Assembly: GCF_047314965.1 (NCBI RefSeq)
Contig: NZ_JBLBVK010000053.1
Span: forward strand, 62,001 to 126,000
Source: JAVJUV01 sp047314965
GTDB taxonomy: Bacteria > Pseudomonadota > Alphaproteobacteria > Rhodobacterales > Rhodobacteraceae
Length of the DNA: 64,000 nt
Reading direction: 5' to 3'
Below the pieces are notes generated by a model that was not told the origin of the DNA, ran no database searches, and was given only the letters and a program-made list of their open reading frames with translations. Positions 1 to 8,335 of this stretch are shown piece by piece. Positions within the stretch are counted from its first letter, which is position 1; every line of letters starts with the position of its first letter. The translations under genes were made by a program, and so were the position numbers.

Positions 1-812
1 GCGAAGGCAAATCCACACTGTCGAAGCTTCTCGCCGGAAAGCTCGATCCGCTCGGCGGCCGCCTGACCCGCGCCCGCAAGCTTCGCGTCGGCTATTTCGC
101 CCAGCACCAGCTTGACGAACTCCACGCCGATGAGACGCCCCTCGACCACGTCCGGCGCCTGCGCCCCGACGAAGCGCCTGCCCGGCTTCGTGCGCGTCTC
201 GCAGGCTTCGGCATTGGCGCGGAACAGGCCGACACCGTCGCCGCCCGCCTGTCCGGCGGGCAGAAGGCCCGCCTCTCGCTCCTCCTCGCGACCCTCGACG
301 CGCCGCACCTGCTGATCCTCGACGAGCCGACCAACCACCTCGACATGGAAAGCCGGGAAGCGCTGATCGAGGCGCTTACCGCCTATACCGGCGCAGTCGT
401 TCTGGTCAGCCACGACATGCACCTTCTGGCCCACGTCGCCGACCGGCTCTGGCTGGTGAAGGACGGCCGGGTCACGCCCTATGACGAGGACCTCGAGGCC
501 TACCGGCGCATGCTGCTGGACCAGCCAGCCCCGAAGACCGAGAAACCGAGGGAAAGGACCGAGAAGCCCTCGCGCCACGAGATCGCCGAATTGCGCCAGG
601 CCGTGTCGACAGCCGAAGCGCGCGTCGAGAAACTGACCGATATCCGCGAGAAACTGGCGGCCAAGCTGGCGGACCCGGCCATGTACGACCCTTCCCGGAT
701 CGCCGAAACCGAGAGCTGGCAAAAGAAATTCGCCGAGGTCGAGGACGGGCTGGAACGCGCCGAGGCGCTCTGGATGAAGGCTCTCGAACGGCTGGAAGCC
801 GCAGGAGGTTAA
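1..812 (+). CDS. ABC-F family ATP-binding protein, C-terminal part (5' end outside window)
   Basis: Reading frame 3 is open from the first base. It begins inside the second Walker A (EGKSTLSKLL), continues to an ABC signature (LSGGQKARLSL), a Walker B with LLILDEPTNHLDM and a switch histidine (VSHDMHLL), and ends in a charged coiled-coil tail of about 100 residues. ABC-F proteins are soluble tandem ATPases that bind the ribosomal E site; they are not transporters. The PTNHLD motif and absence of membrane helices fit this family, probably the YheS/Uup branch. The TAA stop overlaps by 3 bases the stop of the convergent membrane gene. Confidence 0.88.
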   Translation, partial: EGKSTLSKLLAGKLDPLGGRLTRARKLRVGYFAQHQLDELHADETPLDHVRRLRPDEAPARLRARLAGFGIGAEQADTVAARLSGGQKARLSLLLATLDAPHLLILDEPTNHLDMESREALIEALTAYTGAVVLVSHDMHLLAHVADRLWLVKDGRVTPYDEDLEAYRRMLLDQPAPKTEKPRERTEKPSRHEIAELRQAVSTAEARVEKLTDIREKLAAKLADPAMYDPSRIAETESWQKKFAEVEDGLERAEALWMKALERLEAAGG

Positions 813-2278
813 GGCACCCGGTCCAGCGCCGGAAGCCGGATGTAGGTCACGCCGTTCTCGGTCGCGATCTCGGTCGACCCATGCCGCGGCATCGGATCGA
901 AGGGCGGCGTCTCTCCGCTGCAGCGCGTCTCCTCGGTCCAGCATGTCACCGTCGGCTTGCCCGTGAGGTATCGAAGCCGATAGCCCAGCCCGTTGAAACT
1001 CTGGATTCCGGCGATTGCCGCGCCGTCGATCATGGCCATATGTCCAAAGACGACAATTCGCTCGCTTTCGGCAGGCACCCGCTGCGAGAGACTGTAGGTC
1101 GACGCCTGCCAAACCTGTAGAAGCCGGAAAGACCAGTTTTCCCTGTAAGCCCAGAACGCCAACACAGCGAACAGCAGCATGCCAAGTACAGCCCTTGAAA
1201 GGAGGCTGACGCTCAGGATTTGCATGCTGACTATGAGACTGAAGGAGGCAACGAACCATAAGAACGCGGTTGCCCGCACTGGCACATTGATCCCGGTCAT
1301 CAATGCATACCCAGAAAGCAGACCGAGCCCAAGCACGACCGGGCAAAACGCATACAGCGTCAACATCCGGTCGTAGCGGAGCAGGACAAGGACCGACAGT
1401 GTCGAGACAGCAAATATCAGAAAACCGGCCAGCTTCGAGTTGAACCCGTAGGCGTAAAGCAGATTGGCCAGGAAGTGCACCAAGACCCCGGCATTCTCTC
1501 CAAGGTCCGACAGGCTCTCGACGTAATTAGGTCGGCGCCACTCGGCTTCCTCGATACCGAACACGCCGTGGGCATACCAGTTCAGTGCGTATGTCCCGTA
1601 CATCCCTATTGCAAAGCTGACGACGAATAGCGCCAGAACGGATGCGAGATCTCGGAGCGACCTGTCCTGATCCAGCCGGCAAAGCAGCATCGCCAACATG
1701 TAAAATGGAAAGGTATTATAGGCGCTGAACCCGAGCGGAACGAAAATCAACATGGAAAAAATCGCGATCCGTCTCGGCGCAAAAAGGCAGACAAGGCCGA
1801 AGACGGCAAGCACCCAGGTACCAGGCAATATCGTGTTGAACCACTGACCGATCTCGAACATCTGCGGCGTCAGCGCGATGAGAAACGCAAGAAGCAGACG
1901 TGCACCCGGAAAGATATCCACTTTGGGCCCGAAGGAATGCACGGCAAAAGCCGCCGCGAAAACGGACCAGGCCACAAGGTACAGCAACATGCCGACCGCA
2001 GGTGGAACCAAGAACGGTTTGACAAGAAACAAGTAGTTCAGCCAGCGGCCTTCGTTCAGCGTCTTTTCGTAGTAGACCTCGGGCATCCCGAGAACGAAGG
2101 GGAAATCATCATGCCGAACGAACGGATCGGGGAGATTGGCCCAGTAGACAGCCAGCAACAATGCAAAGGTAAGCCCGAAGGTAACCGCGAAAAGCCCTGT
2201 CTTGCTTGCAAGGAAAGTGTCGACCGGGGCGGCACGGGGCGGCATAACGGAGCTAGATTGCAGGGGATCGGATAACAT
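809..2278 (-). CDS. Polytopic membrane protein, GtrII-like glucosyltransferase candidate
   Basis: A 489-aa protein with about ten hydrophobic segments and a soluble C-terminal tail of about 90 residues. After the first helix lies an acidic periplasmic motif (FVRHDDFPFV) followed by LNEGRWLNYLF, which resembles the GtrII-type O-antigen glucosyltransferases that use undecaprenyl-phosphate-glucose; this family call is from pattern memory and moderate. The gene is AT-richer than its housekeeping neighbours and stands divergently to a GT2 gene that could make its lipid-linked donor. Alternatives are a GT39-like or other membrane GT-C enzyme. ATG at 2278 was chosen; Met12 is possible. Confidence 0.55.
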   Translation of the reverse strand: MLSDPLQSSSVMPPRAAPVDTFLASKTGLFAVTFGLTFALLLAVYWANLPDPFVRHDDFPFVLGMPEVYYEKTLNEGRWLNYLFLVKPFLVPPAVGMLLYLVAWSVFAAAFAVHSFGPKVDIFPGARLLLAFLIALTPQMFEIGQWFNTILPGTWVLAVFGLVCLFAPRRIAIFSMLIFVPLGFSAYNTFPFYMLAMLLCRLDQDRSLRDLASVLALFVVSFAIGMYGTYALNWYAHGVFGIEEAEWRRPNYVESLSDLGENAGVLVHFLANLLYAYGFNSKLAGFLIFAVSTLSVLVLLRYDRMLTLYAFCPVVLGLGLLSGYALMTGINVPVRATAFLWFVASFSLIVSMQILSVSLLSRAVLGMLLFAVLAFWAYRENWSFRLLQVWQASTYSLSQRVPAESERIVVFGHMAMIDGAAIAGIQSFNGLGYRLRYLTGKPTVTCWTEETRCSGETPPFDPMPRHGSTEIATENGVTYIRLPALDRVP

Positions 2279-2681
2279 CGACGGGCTCGATCAAATCGGG
2301 AGACTTCGGAAAATCACGGTTTACCCATGTTAGCGAAACCAATTGCTGCTTCACGCCCCAAACCGAGCGCGCGCATAAGCAACCCGGCGTTGTGTGCTTG
2401 GCGCGCAACAAAACTTGGGTGTCCAACTCAAGCTCCCCGGACCAACTTATCATCCCGAAAAGCCCGGACTGCACGACATCGAGCAGTGTTCGACAGACGA
2501 ACAGTCACCTCAAATTGGAATTGAGGCGGAAAAGATTTTACTGAACGGCAGACAACAAGCGGGACGGTCTTGTTTTGAAACCAAAATGCAACGCTCCCGG
2601 GCATTGCTACGGGAAACCAATCCGCAAACAATGCAAATATTGCTAACGTGAAACGCGATTATTGAGTTGGATTGGCCCAGA
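2279..2681. other. Divergent intergenic region without a convincing gene
   Basis: About 400 bases separate the divergent GtrII-like and GT2 genes. Short ORFs cross it on both strands, but none shows a family motif, good ribosome-binding site or coding-like composition. It is noticeably AT-richer than the window average and presumably holds promoters for both directions; I could not pick a clear -35/-10 pair. Confidence 0.5.
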
Positions 2682-3683
2682 ATGAAGATCGCAGTTGTTG
2701 TTCCCTGCTTTCGTGTCACCGATCATGTCCTTGATGTCATTTCTCGGATCGACGAACGCGTAGCGAAAATATACGCGGTTGATGACGCATGCCCTGATGG
2801 CAGTGGCGACCACATCGAAGCGAATGTGACCGACCCTCGGGTGACTGTCTTGCGGCACAAGGTGAACAAAGGCGTCGGCGGCGCCGTTGTGACCGGTTAT
2901 CATGCAGCGCTGGCGGACGGAATGGATATCGTTGTCAAAATCGACGGCGATGGACAGATGCCGCCAGAAATTATGAATAACTTCACCCGACCGATCGAGT
3001 TGGGCGAAGCTGACTACGTCAAGGGAAACCGCTTTTTCTCTCGCGGCGCAGTAAAATCAATGCCGCCCATGCGGCTTTTTGGAAATGCGATCCTCAGTTT
3101 CATGACAAAGCTCTCAAGTGGCTACTGGAGTGTCTTCGATCCGACGAACGGGTACACAGCCATACATTCCCGTACCCTTGCCGCACTTGACCTTGACCTG
3201 CTGGCAGAGCGCTATTTCTTTGAAAGCGATGTCCTCATCCGGATTGGTGAACTTCGAGCAGTAGTTTTCGATGTTCCTATGAGGGCGGTTTATGGAGCGG
3301 AAATCAGCGGGCTGGCCATTCGGTCTGTCTTGTTCGATTTCCTGTTTCGCCACATGTACGCCACGGTCAGGCGTATCGTCTATCAATACTTTCTGCGTGA
3401 TTTCTCGATTGCCTCCCTCAATTTAGCGGTCGGGCTTCCGCTCTTGTTTTTCGGCGTTGTCTTTGGATCGATAAAGTGGAGCGAGTCCATGTCCTCTGGT
3501 GAGGTGGCGTCGACAGGAACCGTGATGCTGTCGGTTCTTCCGATCATATCCGGGCTACAGATGCTGCTCTTTTTCTTCAGCTCAGACATCGAATCCGAAC
3601 CCAAACGCCCGTTGCAGAAGCAATCGATTATCGGAGTCCTTTCCCCGCTGCCTTCCGACCGCTCAACTGAAGCTCAGCAGTGA
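2682..3683 (+). CDS. Family 2 glycosyltransferase, polyprenyl-phosphate sugar synthase type (GtrB/DPM1-like)
   Basis: The protein starts MKIAVVVPCFR, with the GT2 nucleotide-binding elements VDDACPDGSGD and the DXD-type KIDGDGQMPPE at about residue 90. Two hydrophobic segments lie near the C terminus (about 245-265 and 285-305), as in GtrB/ArnC-type enzymes that attach a sugar to undecaprenyl or dolichyl phosphate at the inner membrane. This makes it the likely donor-maker for the neighbouring GtrII-like protein. A TTG five codons upstream (2667) is an alternative start; ATG 2682 gives the canonical GT2 N terminus. Its stop overlaps the GTG of the next gene, suggesting coupling. Confidence 0.8.
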   Translation: MKIAVVVPCFRVTDHVLDVISRIDERVAKIYAVDDACPDGSGDHIEANVTDPRVTVLRHKVNKGVGGAVVTGYHAALADGMDIVVKIDGDGQMPPEIMNNFTRPIELGEADYVKGNRFFSRGAVKSMPPMRLFGNAILSFMTKLSSGYWSVFDPTNGYTAIHSRTLAALDLDLLAERYFFESDVLIRIGELRAVVFDVPMRAVYGAEISGLAIRSVLFDFLFRHMYATVRRIVYQYFLRDFSIASLNLAVGLPLLFFGVVFGSIKWSESMSSGEVASTGTVMLSVLPIISGLQMLLFFFSSDIESEPKRPLQKQSIIGVLSPLPSDRSTEAQQ

Positions 3684-5089
3684 CCTTTGCTCCCGGCATG
3701 ATTGACCGTAGTCGCCCCTTGGAAGTCTTGCAGCTACGCAGTGTACTGTTCGTTTTCTTGATCGTCTTTGCAGCTCTTTTTCTGTCCTTGTCGAAGCCGC
3801 CGTTTCAATCGCCCGATGAGAACGATCACCTGGAACGCGCCTATCTGTTATCCAAAGGCCAACTGCTTCTGGAAAGCCCCGAAGGGTCCAACTCTGGCGG
3901 CGCGATCGACACGGGCCTCCTGCAGTATGTCGTGTCGTTCTTTCACCTCCCGACAGCCCCCGAGGCAAAGATCACGGCTGATCACCTGGCATACACCCGA
4001 ACCTTTCAATGGTCCGGCGAACGACAATTCAACGTCCTGCCCGGCACAGGCTTTTACTTTCCCGCAGTCTATGTCCCCCAGGCCATTGGCCTGTTGGTAG
4101 GAGAGAGCCTTGGGCTGAGCGTTGCCATATCCTATAAACTGGCGCAGCTCGCCACGTTGTTGGTGGCCAGTCTTTTCCTGTTGGCAGCGTTTCAGCGAAT
4201 GCCTGCGTCTGTGCCGACTCTGGTCATCCTATCCTTGCCGATGTCATTGTTTCAGACCGCTTCGACCGGCATTGACTTCCTTTCGACGGCCGCCCTGCTC
4301 TTGGCTCTGGCGATCTTCTCCAGAGCGATGCAAGCGGAGCCGGCCGACCGGCCGGCTCTATCCAGCTTGATCGGAATTTCCGTATTGGTCTTTCTGGTGG
4401 CGGCATGCAGGCTGCACCTATCCGGTCTCGTACTTTTGATTTTCTTCATTGGTCTTAGGCACAGCGATCTGCGGGCGTTCTTCATGGGCAGCGTGGTCAC
4501 GGCTGCGATCGGAGCCTGGTACGCCTTTTCCATTACCACTACCGTAGACCTCCGGAACGATCAGGGAGCCCCACCACTCGAGATTCTTCTCTACTACCTC
4601 GAATCGCCCGGATTGTTTCTTGACGTCCTGCGCGAGACCTTTTCCGGCGATCTCCCTGCCTACTATCTTCGATCTTTTCTTGGAATTCTCGGCTGGGCAG
4701 ATACCGAATTTTCGGACGCCACATATATCATCCTGTCACTCTGTCTTGTTGCCTTCGTTGCAATCGCCCTTGCGCGAACCTGCCGCTTTGTCCCCTGGCA
4801 GACGATGGCGGTCTTCGTGGCGGTGGCGCTCATTTCCGTTTTCCTTGTCTTTCTGTCTCTTCTGGTAGGATGGACCCCCCACCCTGCCATGCAGATTGAG
4901 GGCGTGCAGGGGCGGTATTTCCTTGCCCCCGCGTTGATCCTCCTGGCTTGCCTTGTCCCAAGGCCCGACCTCGGCCGCGGTATCATCTGGCTGGAAACCG
5001 GTCTCCTGCTGATGTTCTTCTTGTATTCAGTCTATTTGGTCCACGACATTATCCAGGTTCGCTACTACTCAGATGTCATGTGCTGCTAA
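3680..5089 (+). CDS. DUF2142 family polytopic membrane protein
   Basis: A 469-aa protein with about ten to eleven membrane segments. Directly after the first helix comes the family hallmark PPFQSPDENDHLERAYLLS. DUF2142 proteins occur in cell-envelope polysaccharide clusters and are thought to be GT-C-like membrane proteins; substrate unknown. The GTG at 3680 overlaps the preceding stop (GTGA), and an in-frame ATG at 3698 is an alternative start. The stop is TAA in a TAATG overlap with a 44-codon ORF, so at least four genes on this strand appear to be one transcript. Confidence 0.75.
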   Translation: MTFAPGMIDRSRPLEVLQLRSVLFVFLIVFAALFLSLSKPPFQSPDENDHLERAYLLSKGQLLLESPEGSNSGGAIDTGLLQYVVSFFHLPTAPEAKITADHLAYTRTFQWSGERQFNVLPGTGFYFPAVYVPQAIGLLVGESLGLSVAISYKLAQLATLLVASLFLLAAFQRMPASVPTLVILSLPMSLFQTASTGIDFLSTAALLLALAIFSRAMQAEPADRPALSSLIGISVLVFLVAACRLHLSGLVLLIFFIGLRHSDLRAFFMGSVVTAAIGAWYAFSITTTVDLRNDQGAPPLEILLYYLESPGLFLDVLRETFSGDLPAYYLRSFLGILGWADTEFSDATYIILSLCLVAFVAIALARTCRFVPWQTMAVFVAVALISVFLVFLSLLVGWTPHPAMQIEGVQGRYFLAPALILLACLVPRPDLGRGIIWLETGLLLMFFLYSVYLVHDIIQVRYYSDVMCC

Positions 5090-5223
5090 TGACCACGGAT
5101 GTTCCAATGGAAGATCAGATCAACTCGGAACCGTCAGAATGCCTGGGCAACAGGCTCGCAAATGGTGAGAGCCCGGCTTTTCGTTTTGGGTCCAGTTCGC
5201 AGATGCAGGCACCCAGCCCGTGA
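5089..5223 (+). CDS. Small 44-aa ORF overlapping both neighbours, function unknown
   Basis: The ATG sits in a TAATG junction with the upstream DUF2142 stop, and the TGA sits in a GTGA junction with the downstream flippase-like gene. The product begins MTTDVPMEDQINSEPSE and is polar, with no membrane segment and no motif I recognise. Precise overlap on both sides is typical of translational coupling, so the ORF may be a genuine small protein or a coupling leader that carries ribosomes to the next start. An alternative start is the ATG at 5107. It could also be the remnant of a longer N terminus of the next gene. Confidence 0.45.
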   Translation: MTTDVPMEDQINSEPSECLGNRLANGESPAFRFGSSSQMQAPSP

Positions 5224-6206
5224 GTCGCAAGGAAAGCCGGAACGCACGGCTGGTTCAAAAGTGGAATTATCTGGGATTCGCTGCCGGTGCGGGCCTTCTG
5301 GCCTTTCTGATGTTCTTCAGCGATGCATCCTGGCAAGGTTTCCTGGATGCATTGGCAAGGACGAGTTTCCCCTTCCTGATGCTGCTGGCCTTGTTTCAGG
5401 GCCTGATCATCACTCTTGCCGCAATGAAATGGCGGATCGTCATCGCGCAGACATCTAGCGCCGAAAAAAACGTGCCGCTCGGCCCCGCGATCTCGGCAAC
5501 GGCTACCGGCGTCCTCATCGGGCAAGTCATTTCAATACAGGTGGGCGTTCCGGTTGCACGGATCTGGGTCGCAAAGAAGTTCGGATTAAATGCGAAAGCC
5601 GCGACCGGAAGTTCCTTGTACGAGCAGGCATTGGATCTCCTGACGCTGGTTTTCGCGGCCTTGGCAAGCATTCTTGCGACTTTTCTGAACGCCAGCATCT
5701 TGCTGCTTTCCCTGCTTGCGTGCCTGCTCATGCCTGTAGCGGTGCTGACGCTGCCAATTATTTCCGCGCCATGCACGGCTCTGCTCAACCGATTTGACCC
5801 GCCACCATATCTGGACGGGGTTCGCCGCATCGTTGTCGAAAGCCTCAGCGCCATCGCGCGGCAGGATACGGGAGCGCTGATGTGGTTGGCAGCACTCAGC
5901 CTTGTTCGCTACATCCTGATAACCATCGTCAATGTCTGGATAGTCGTATCACTTCTGCCTGAAGTGGATTGGCTGACACTGACATCCAGTATTCCACTCA
6001 TCCTACTTGCCATGTCTCTGCCCTTCTTGCCCGCCGGACTGGGTCTGACGGAAATTACCCTCGGCGGCATTCTGGTTCTTCAAGGGGTCGATCCGGCAAG
6101 GGCCGTCGAGGTTGCATTGGCGGCCCGGGTTGTCTTGATATCCGGATTCATTCTGTCCTATCCGTTTCTTATTCTCATGGGACAAGATTTCTCCTCACGG
6201 AAATAA
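5220..6206 (+). CDS. Flippase-like membrane protein, lysylphosphatidylglycerol synthase TM family
   Basis: A 328-aa polytopic protein with the pattern of the LPG_synthase_TM / UPF0104 family: an early charged stretch (AAMKWRIVIAQ), the segment GQVISIQVGVPVARIWVAKK, and the late motif LPAGLGLTEITLGGIL. In polysaccharide clusters members of this family are thought to move or bind polyprenyl-linked sugars or lipids; the activity of this one is inferred. GTG 5220 overlaps the stop of the 44-codon ORF. It is the last gene of the plus-strand run and converges on the methyltransferase. Confidence 0.72.
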   Translation: MSRKESRNARLVQKWNYLGFAAGAGLLAFLMFFSDASWQGFLDALARTSFPFLMLLALFQGLIITLAAMKWRIVIAQTSSAEKNVPLGPAISATATGVLIGQVISIQVGVPVARIWVAKKFGLNAKAATGSSLYEQALDLLTLVFAALASILATFLNASILLLSLLACLLMPVAVLTLPIISAPCTALLNRFDPPPYLDGVRRIVVESLSAIARQDTGALMWLAALSLVRYILITIVNVWIVVSLLPEVDWLTLTSSIPLILLAMSLPFLPAGLGLTEITLGGILVLQGVDPARAVEVALAARVVLISGFILSYPFLILMGQDFSSRK

Positions 6207-6232
6207 TCTCTCAATGCGTCTGCCCTCTGAAA

Positions 6233-7063
6233 TCACGGGTCGACTTTTTCAAAATAGCTGACGCTGATATCCTGCGGTAAGACTGGCAAAAATATCGAGA
6301 TACAGAGCGCCCCAATACTGATCAATTCTCCGATGATCCCCTTGTAGGTAGCCCGAACTCTTTCACGTGTTCCTTTCGGATGAATGGAAGGCAGGGCATG
6401 CTGGTCGATTTGCCGCATTCCTGTAGTCTCTTCTACAAGATTTCTCAGATTGTCGGGGTTGAAATAGAAGGTATGGGGCGACGGAAATCCCTTTTGCCAG
6501 AGCCGCTCATAGGGCCCTGCCCATCCAAGCCTCCATAGTGCTTTGGAAATACGGAAAAAAACCCCATGCGACGATGGAAGGTTGATTGTGAGTATGCCGT
6601 CCGAACTCAAGTGTTTTCTGCAAGCCAGAAGCGCGCCCTTAGGGTCAGGAAGATGTTCGAATACGTCATTAAAGATGATTATATCAAATCTCTCTTCTTC
6701 AAGCAGTGCATTCGGAAAAAATCCATCAATGACATTAAATCCTTTGCTGCGCGCAGCTTCAGCCATTGCGAACTCCGGCTCAACGCCTTTTTCGATCATT
6801 CCCCTGGACTTCGCCATTTCCAAAAAGAGGCCTTTGGAACAGCCAACCTCCAGAATCCTGAGCCCGGCCAGAGGTCTCATTTTCTCGAGGCGGTGCAGAA
6901 GAACCTCGAAATTCGATTTTCGCAAGTCCTCAAGACCATCGACACCTGTTCCACCTCCCGACCCCAGACAGGAGGCGTACAGATTGCAGGCCGGGCATAC
7001 GGAGTGCCAGTCGTTCACAAGAACCAGTTCCGCGCCGCAGTTCACGCAGTGAATTCCAGCCAT
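6233..7063 (-). CDS. Class I SAM-dependent methyltransferase with N-terminal zinc ribbon
   Basis: Starting at ATG 7063 the protein reads MAGIHCVNCGAELVLV with a second pair CPAC, a four-cysteine zinc-ribbon-like N terminus. The Rossmann methyltransferase core follows: LRILEVGCSKGLFLE (SAM motif I), then FDIIIFNDVFEHLPDP (motifs around II/III), and LTINLPSS. The combination resembles Methyltransf_23-type enzymes in surface glycan clusters, which methylate sugars or lipid carriers. A short hydrophobic stretch lies near the C terminus. The substrate cannot be read from sequence. An upstream in-frame ATG at 7105 would add 14 uncharacteristic residues. Confidence 0.75.
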   Translation of the reverse strand: MAGIHCVNCGAELVLVNDWHSVCPACNLYASCLGSGGGTGVDGLEDLRKSNFEVLLHRLEKMRPLAGLRILEVGCSKGLFLEMAKSRGMIEKGVEPEFAMAEAARSKGFNVIDGFFPNALLEEERFDIIIFNDVFEHLPDPKGALLACRKHLSSDGILTINLPSSHGVFFRISKALWRLGWAGPYERLWQKGFPSPHTFYFNPDNLRNLVEETTGMRQIDQHALPSIHPKGTRERVRATYKGIIGELISIGALCISIFLPVLPQDISVSYFEKVDP

Positions 7064-7414
7064 TTTGCCATGCCCCCATTTCCAGACTACGGATACACTT
7101 GGCATCCTACGGAAGCTGCAGAAATCACCAACGGCTTATGATCGGCCCGACGAAAACTTTCCGCATCCTGATGCGGGTTTCGCGCAACCCATAGGGGGAA
7201 CCGCTGCAGGAGGCCCAACCGTTTCAGGCATCCCGCCCCCTGCCTTGGGGACAATCAAGCAAACCCGAAGCAAGTTGATGCCTAGCTGGAAACGACTGCC
7301 CCGAACAGGCGGAACTTTGTCCAAAATTTCCTGAAAACTATCCTGACCCGGCCCAAATACGGACCATTTTTCAGGGGATAAGTACCATGTGTTTTTTAAT
7401 GAGTGAGTGTAACG
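7064..7414. other. Intergenic region between methyltransferase and the 31-aa ORF
   Basis: About 350 bases without a supported gene. Two ORFs of 60-90 codons cross it but look proline/arginine-rich and non-native, with no ribosome-binding site. Its right half must hold the promoter and leader of the 31-aa membrane ORF; no clear promoter hexamers were found. Confidence 0.45.
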
Positions 7415-7510
7415 ATGGAATTTCTTGAGTACTTTGGCCCCGTGTCACTGATCCTTGCAGCAGGCTCGATTGTGGCGCTGATTGGAATCAAGCTGCGGAA
7501 GTCGAAATAG
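7415..7510 (+). CDS. Very small single-pass membrane protein, 31 aa
   Basis: ATG 7415 to TAG 7508-7510 encodes a 31-residue peptide beginning MEFLEYFGPVSLILAAG. It has one hydrophobic helix (about residues 8-24) and a basic KLRKSK tail, as expected for a small inner-membrane protein with its C terminus in the cytoplasm. It is followed 20 bases later by a strong Rho-independent terminator, which supports it being a separately transcribed mini-gene. No clear Shine-Dalgarno is seen. An overlapping 13-codon ORF begins at 7387 in another frame and might act as a leader. Family unknown. Confidence 0.5.
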   Translation: MEFLEYFGPVSLILAAGSIVALIGIKLRKSK

Positions 7511-7530
7511 TTTAACCAGTTCAAACCCAA

Positions 7531-7566
7531 AAAGAGGCGCGCCAGTACGGCGCGCCTTTTCTGTTT
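7531..7566 (+). terminator. Rho-independent terminator after the 31-aa ORF
   Basis: A perfect 9-bp stem, AGGCGCGCC (7535-7543) and GGCGCGCCT (7549-7557), with a 5-base loop, is followed by TTTCTGTTTT. The A-rich left flank also pairs with the T-tract. Confidence 0.85.
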
Positions 7567-7609
7567 TCGGAGACTTGTACCAAGCCAACCTCTGGCATAT
7601 TCGCGGTCA

Positions 7610-7625
7610 TGATTTGATCAAATCA
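7610..7625. promoter_or_regulatory. Perfect 16-bp palindrome upstream of the PaiB-like gene, putative operator
   Basis: TGATTTGATCAAATCA is a perfect palindrome ending 13 bases before the ATG at 7639. Its position between promoter and start, and the regulator-type protein downstream, suggest an operator. Confidence 0.5.
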
Positions 7626-7638
7626 GCGAAGCGCGTCG

Positions 7639-8274
7639 ATGTACCTTCCACAGATGTTCCGCGAAGAGCGGATCGAGGTTCTCCACCAACTGATCCGCAC
7701 CCATCCCCTTGGGGCACTCGTCACCCATACCGGCGGGGCGCTGAGCGCCGACCATGTCCCGCTCCTTCTCGACGCTGGCCCGGATGGCAAGGACCGCCTC
7801 CGCGGTCATCTCGCTGCCGCCAACCCGCTCTGCAAGGCAGATCCCGGCGACTTGGACGTTCTGGTCATCTTCCAGGGGCCGCAGACCTATGTGTCACCTT
7901 CCTGGTACCCATCGAAGCAGGAACACGGCAAGGTCGTGCCCACGTGGAACTACGCCGTCGTCCATGTGGAAGGGACACTGCGCTTCCATCGTGCTTCGGA
8001 TTGGCTGCACACTCAGGTCACGGACCTTACAGACCGTCACGAAGCCTCGCGCGACCTGCCCTGGGCCGTCAGTGACGCACCCGACGATTTCGTCGATCGC
8101 CAGCTGCGCGCCATCGTCGGCATCGAGATCGCGGTCCGAACGATCACGGGCAAATGGAAGGTCAGTCAGAACCGCGCGCCGGCGGACAGGAACGGCGTCG
8201 CGCGCGGCCTCGACGCGACGCCCACGCCGGACAGCGCCGCCATGGCACGGCTGGTCCGCGACAGCGAGCGCTAA
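7639..8274 (+). CDS. FMN-binding negative transcriptional regulator, PaiB family
   Basis: The 211-aa protein begins MYLPQMFREERIEVLHQLI and contains family-typical elements: HPLGALVT, a strand with ADHVPLLLD, LVIFQGPQTYVSPSWYPSK, and PTWNYAVVHVEG, ending with GKWKVSQNR. PaiB-like proteins have a flavin-reductase-like split-barrel fold; in Bacillus PaiB represses sporulation and protease genes, but most proteobacterial members are uncharacterised. A 16-bp palindrome just upstream suggests regulation, possibly autoregulation. It is monocistronic, converging on rpsI with a terminator between. Confidence 0.85.
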   Translation: MYLPQMFREERIEVLHQLIRTHPLGALVTHTGGALSADHVPLLLDAGPDGKDRLRGHLAAANPLCKADPGDLDVLVIFQGPQTYVSPSWYPSKQEHGKVVPTWNYAVVHVEGTLRFHRASDWLHTQVTDLTDRHEASRDLPWAVSDAPDDFVDRQLRAIVGIEIAVRTITGKWKVSQNRAPADRNGVARGLDATPTPDSAAMARLVRDSER

Positions 8275-8280
8275 GGCACC

Positions 8281-8314
8281 AAAAGAAAAGGGCCGCCCCG
8301 AAAGGACGGCCCCG
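8281..8314 (-). terminator. Rho-independent terminator of rplM-rpsI
   Basis: Reading the minus strand, GGGGCCGTCC pairs with GGGCGGCCC across a short TTTCG loop and is followed by TTTTCTTTT. It lies just beyond the rpsI stop, before the convergent PaiB-like gene. Confidence 0.8.
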
Positions 8315-8335
8315 AAAGAATGCAATCCCGAAAGA

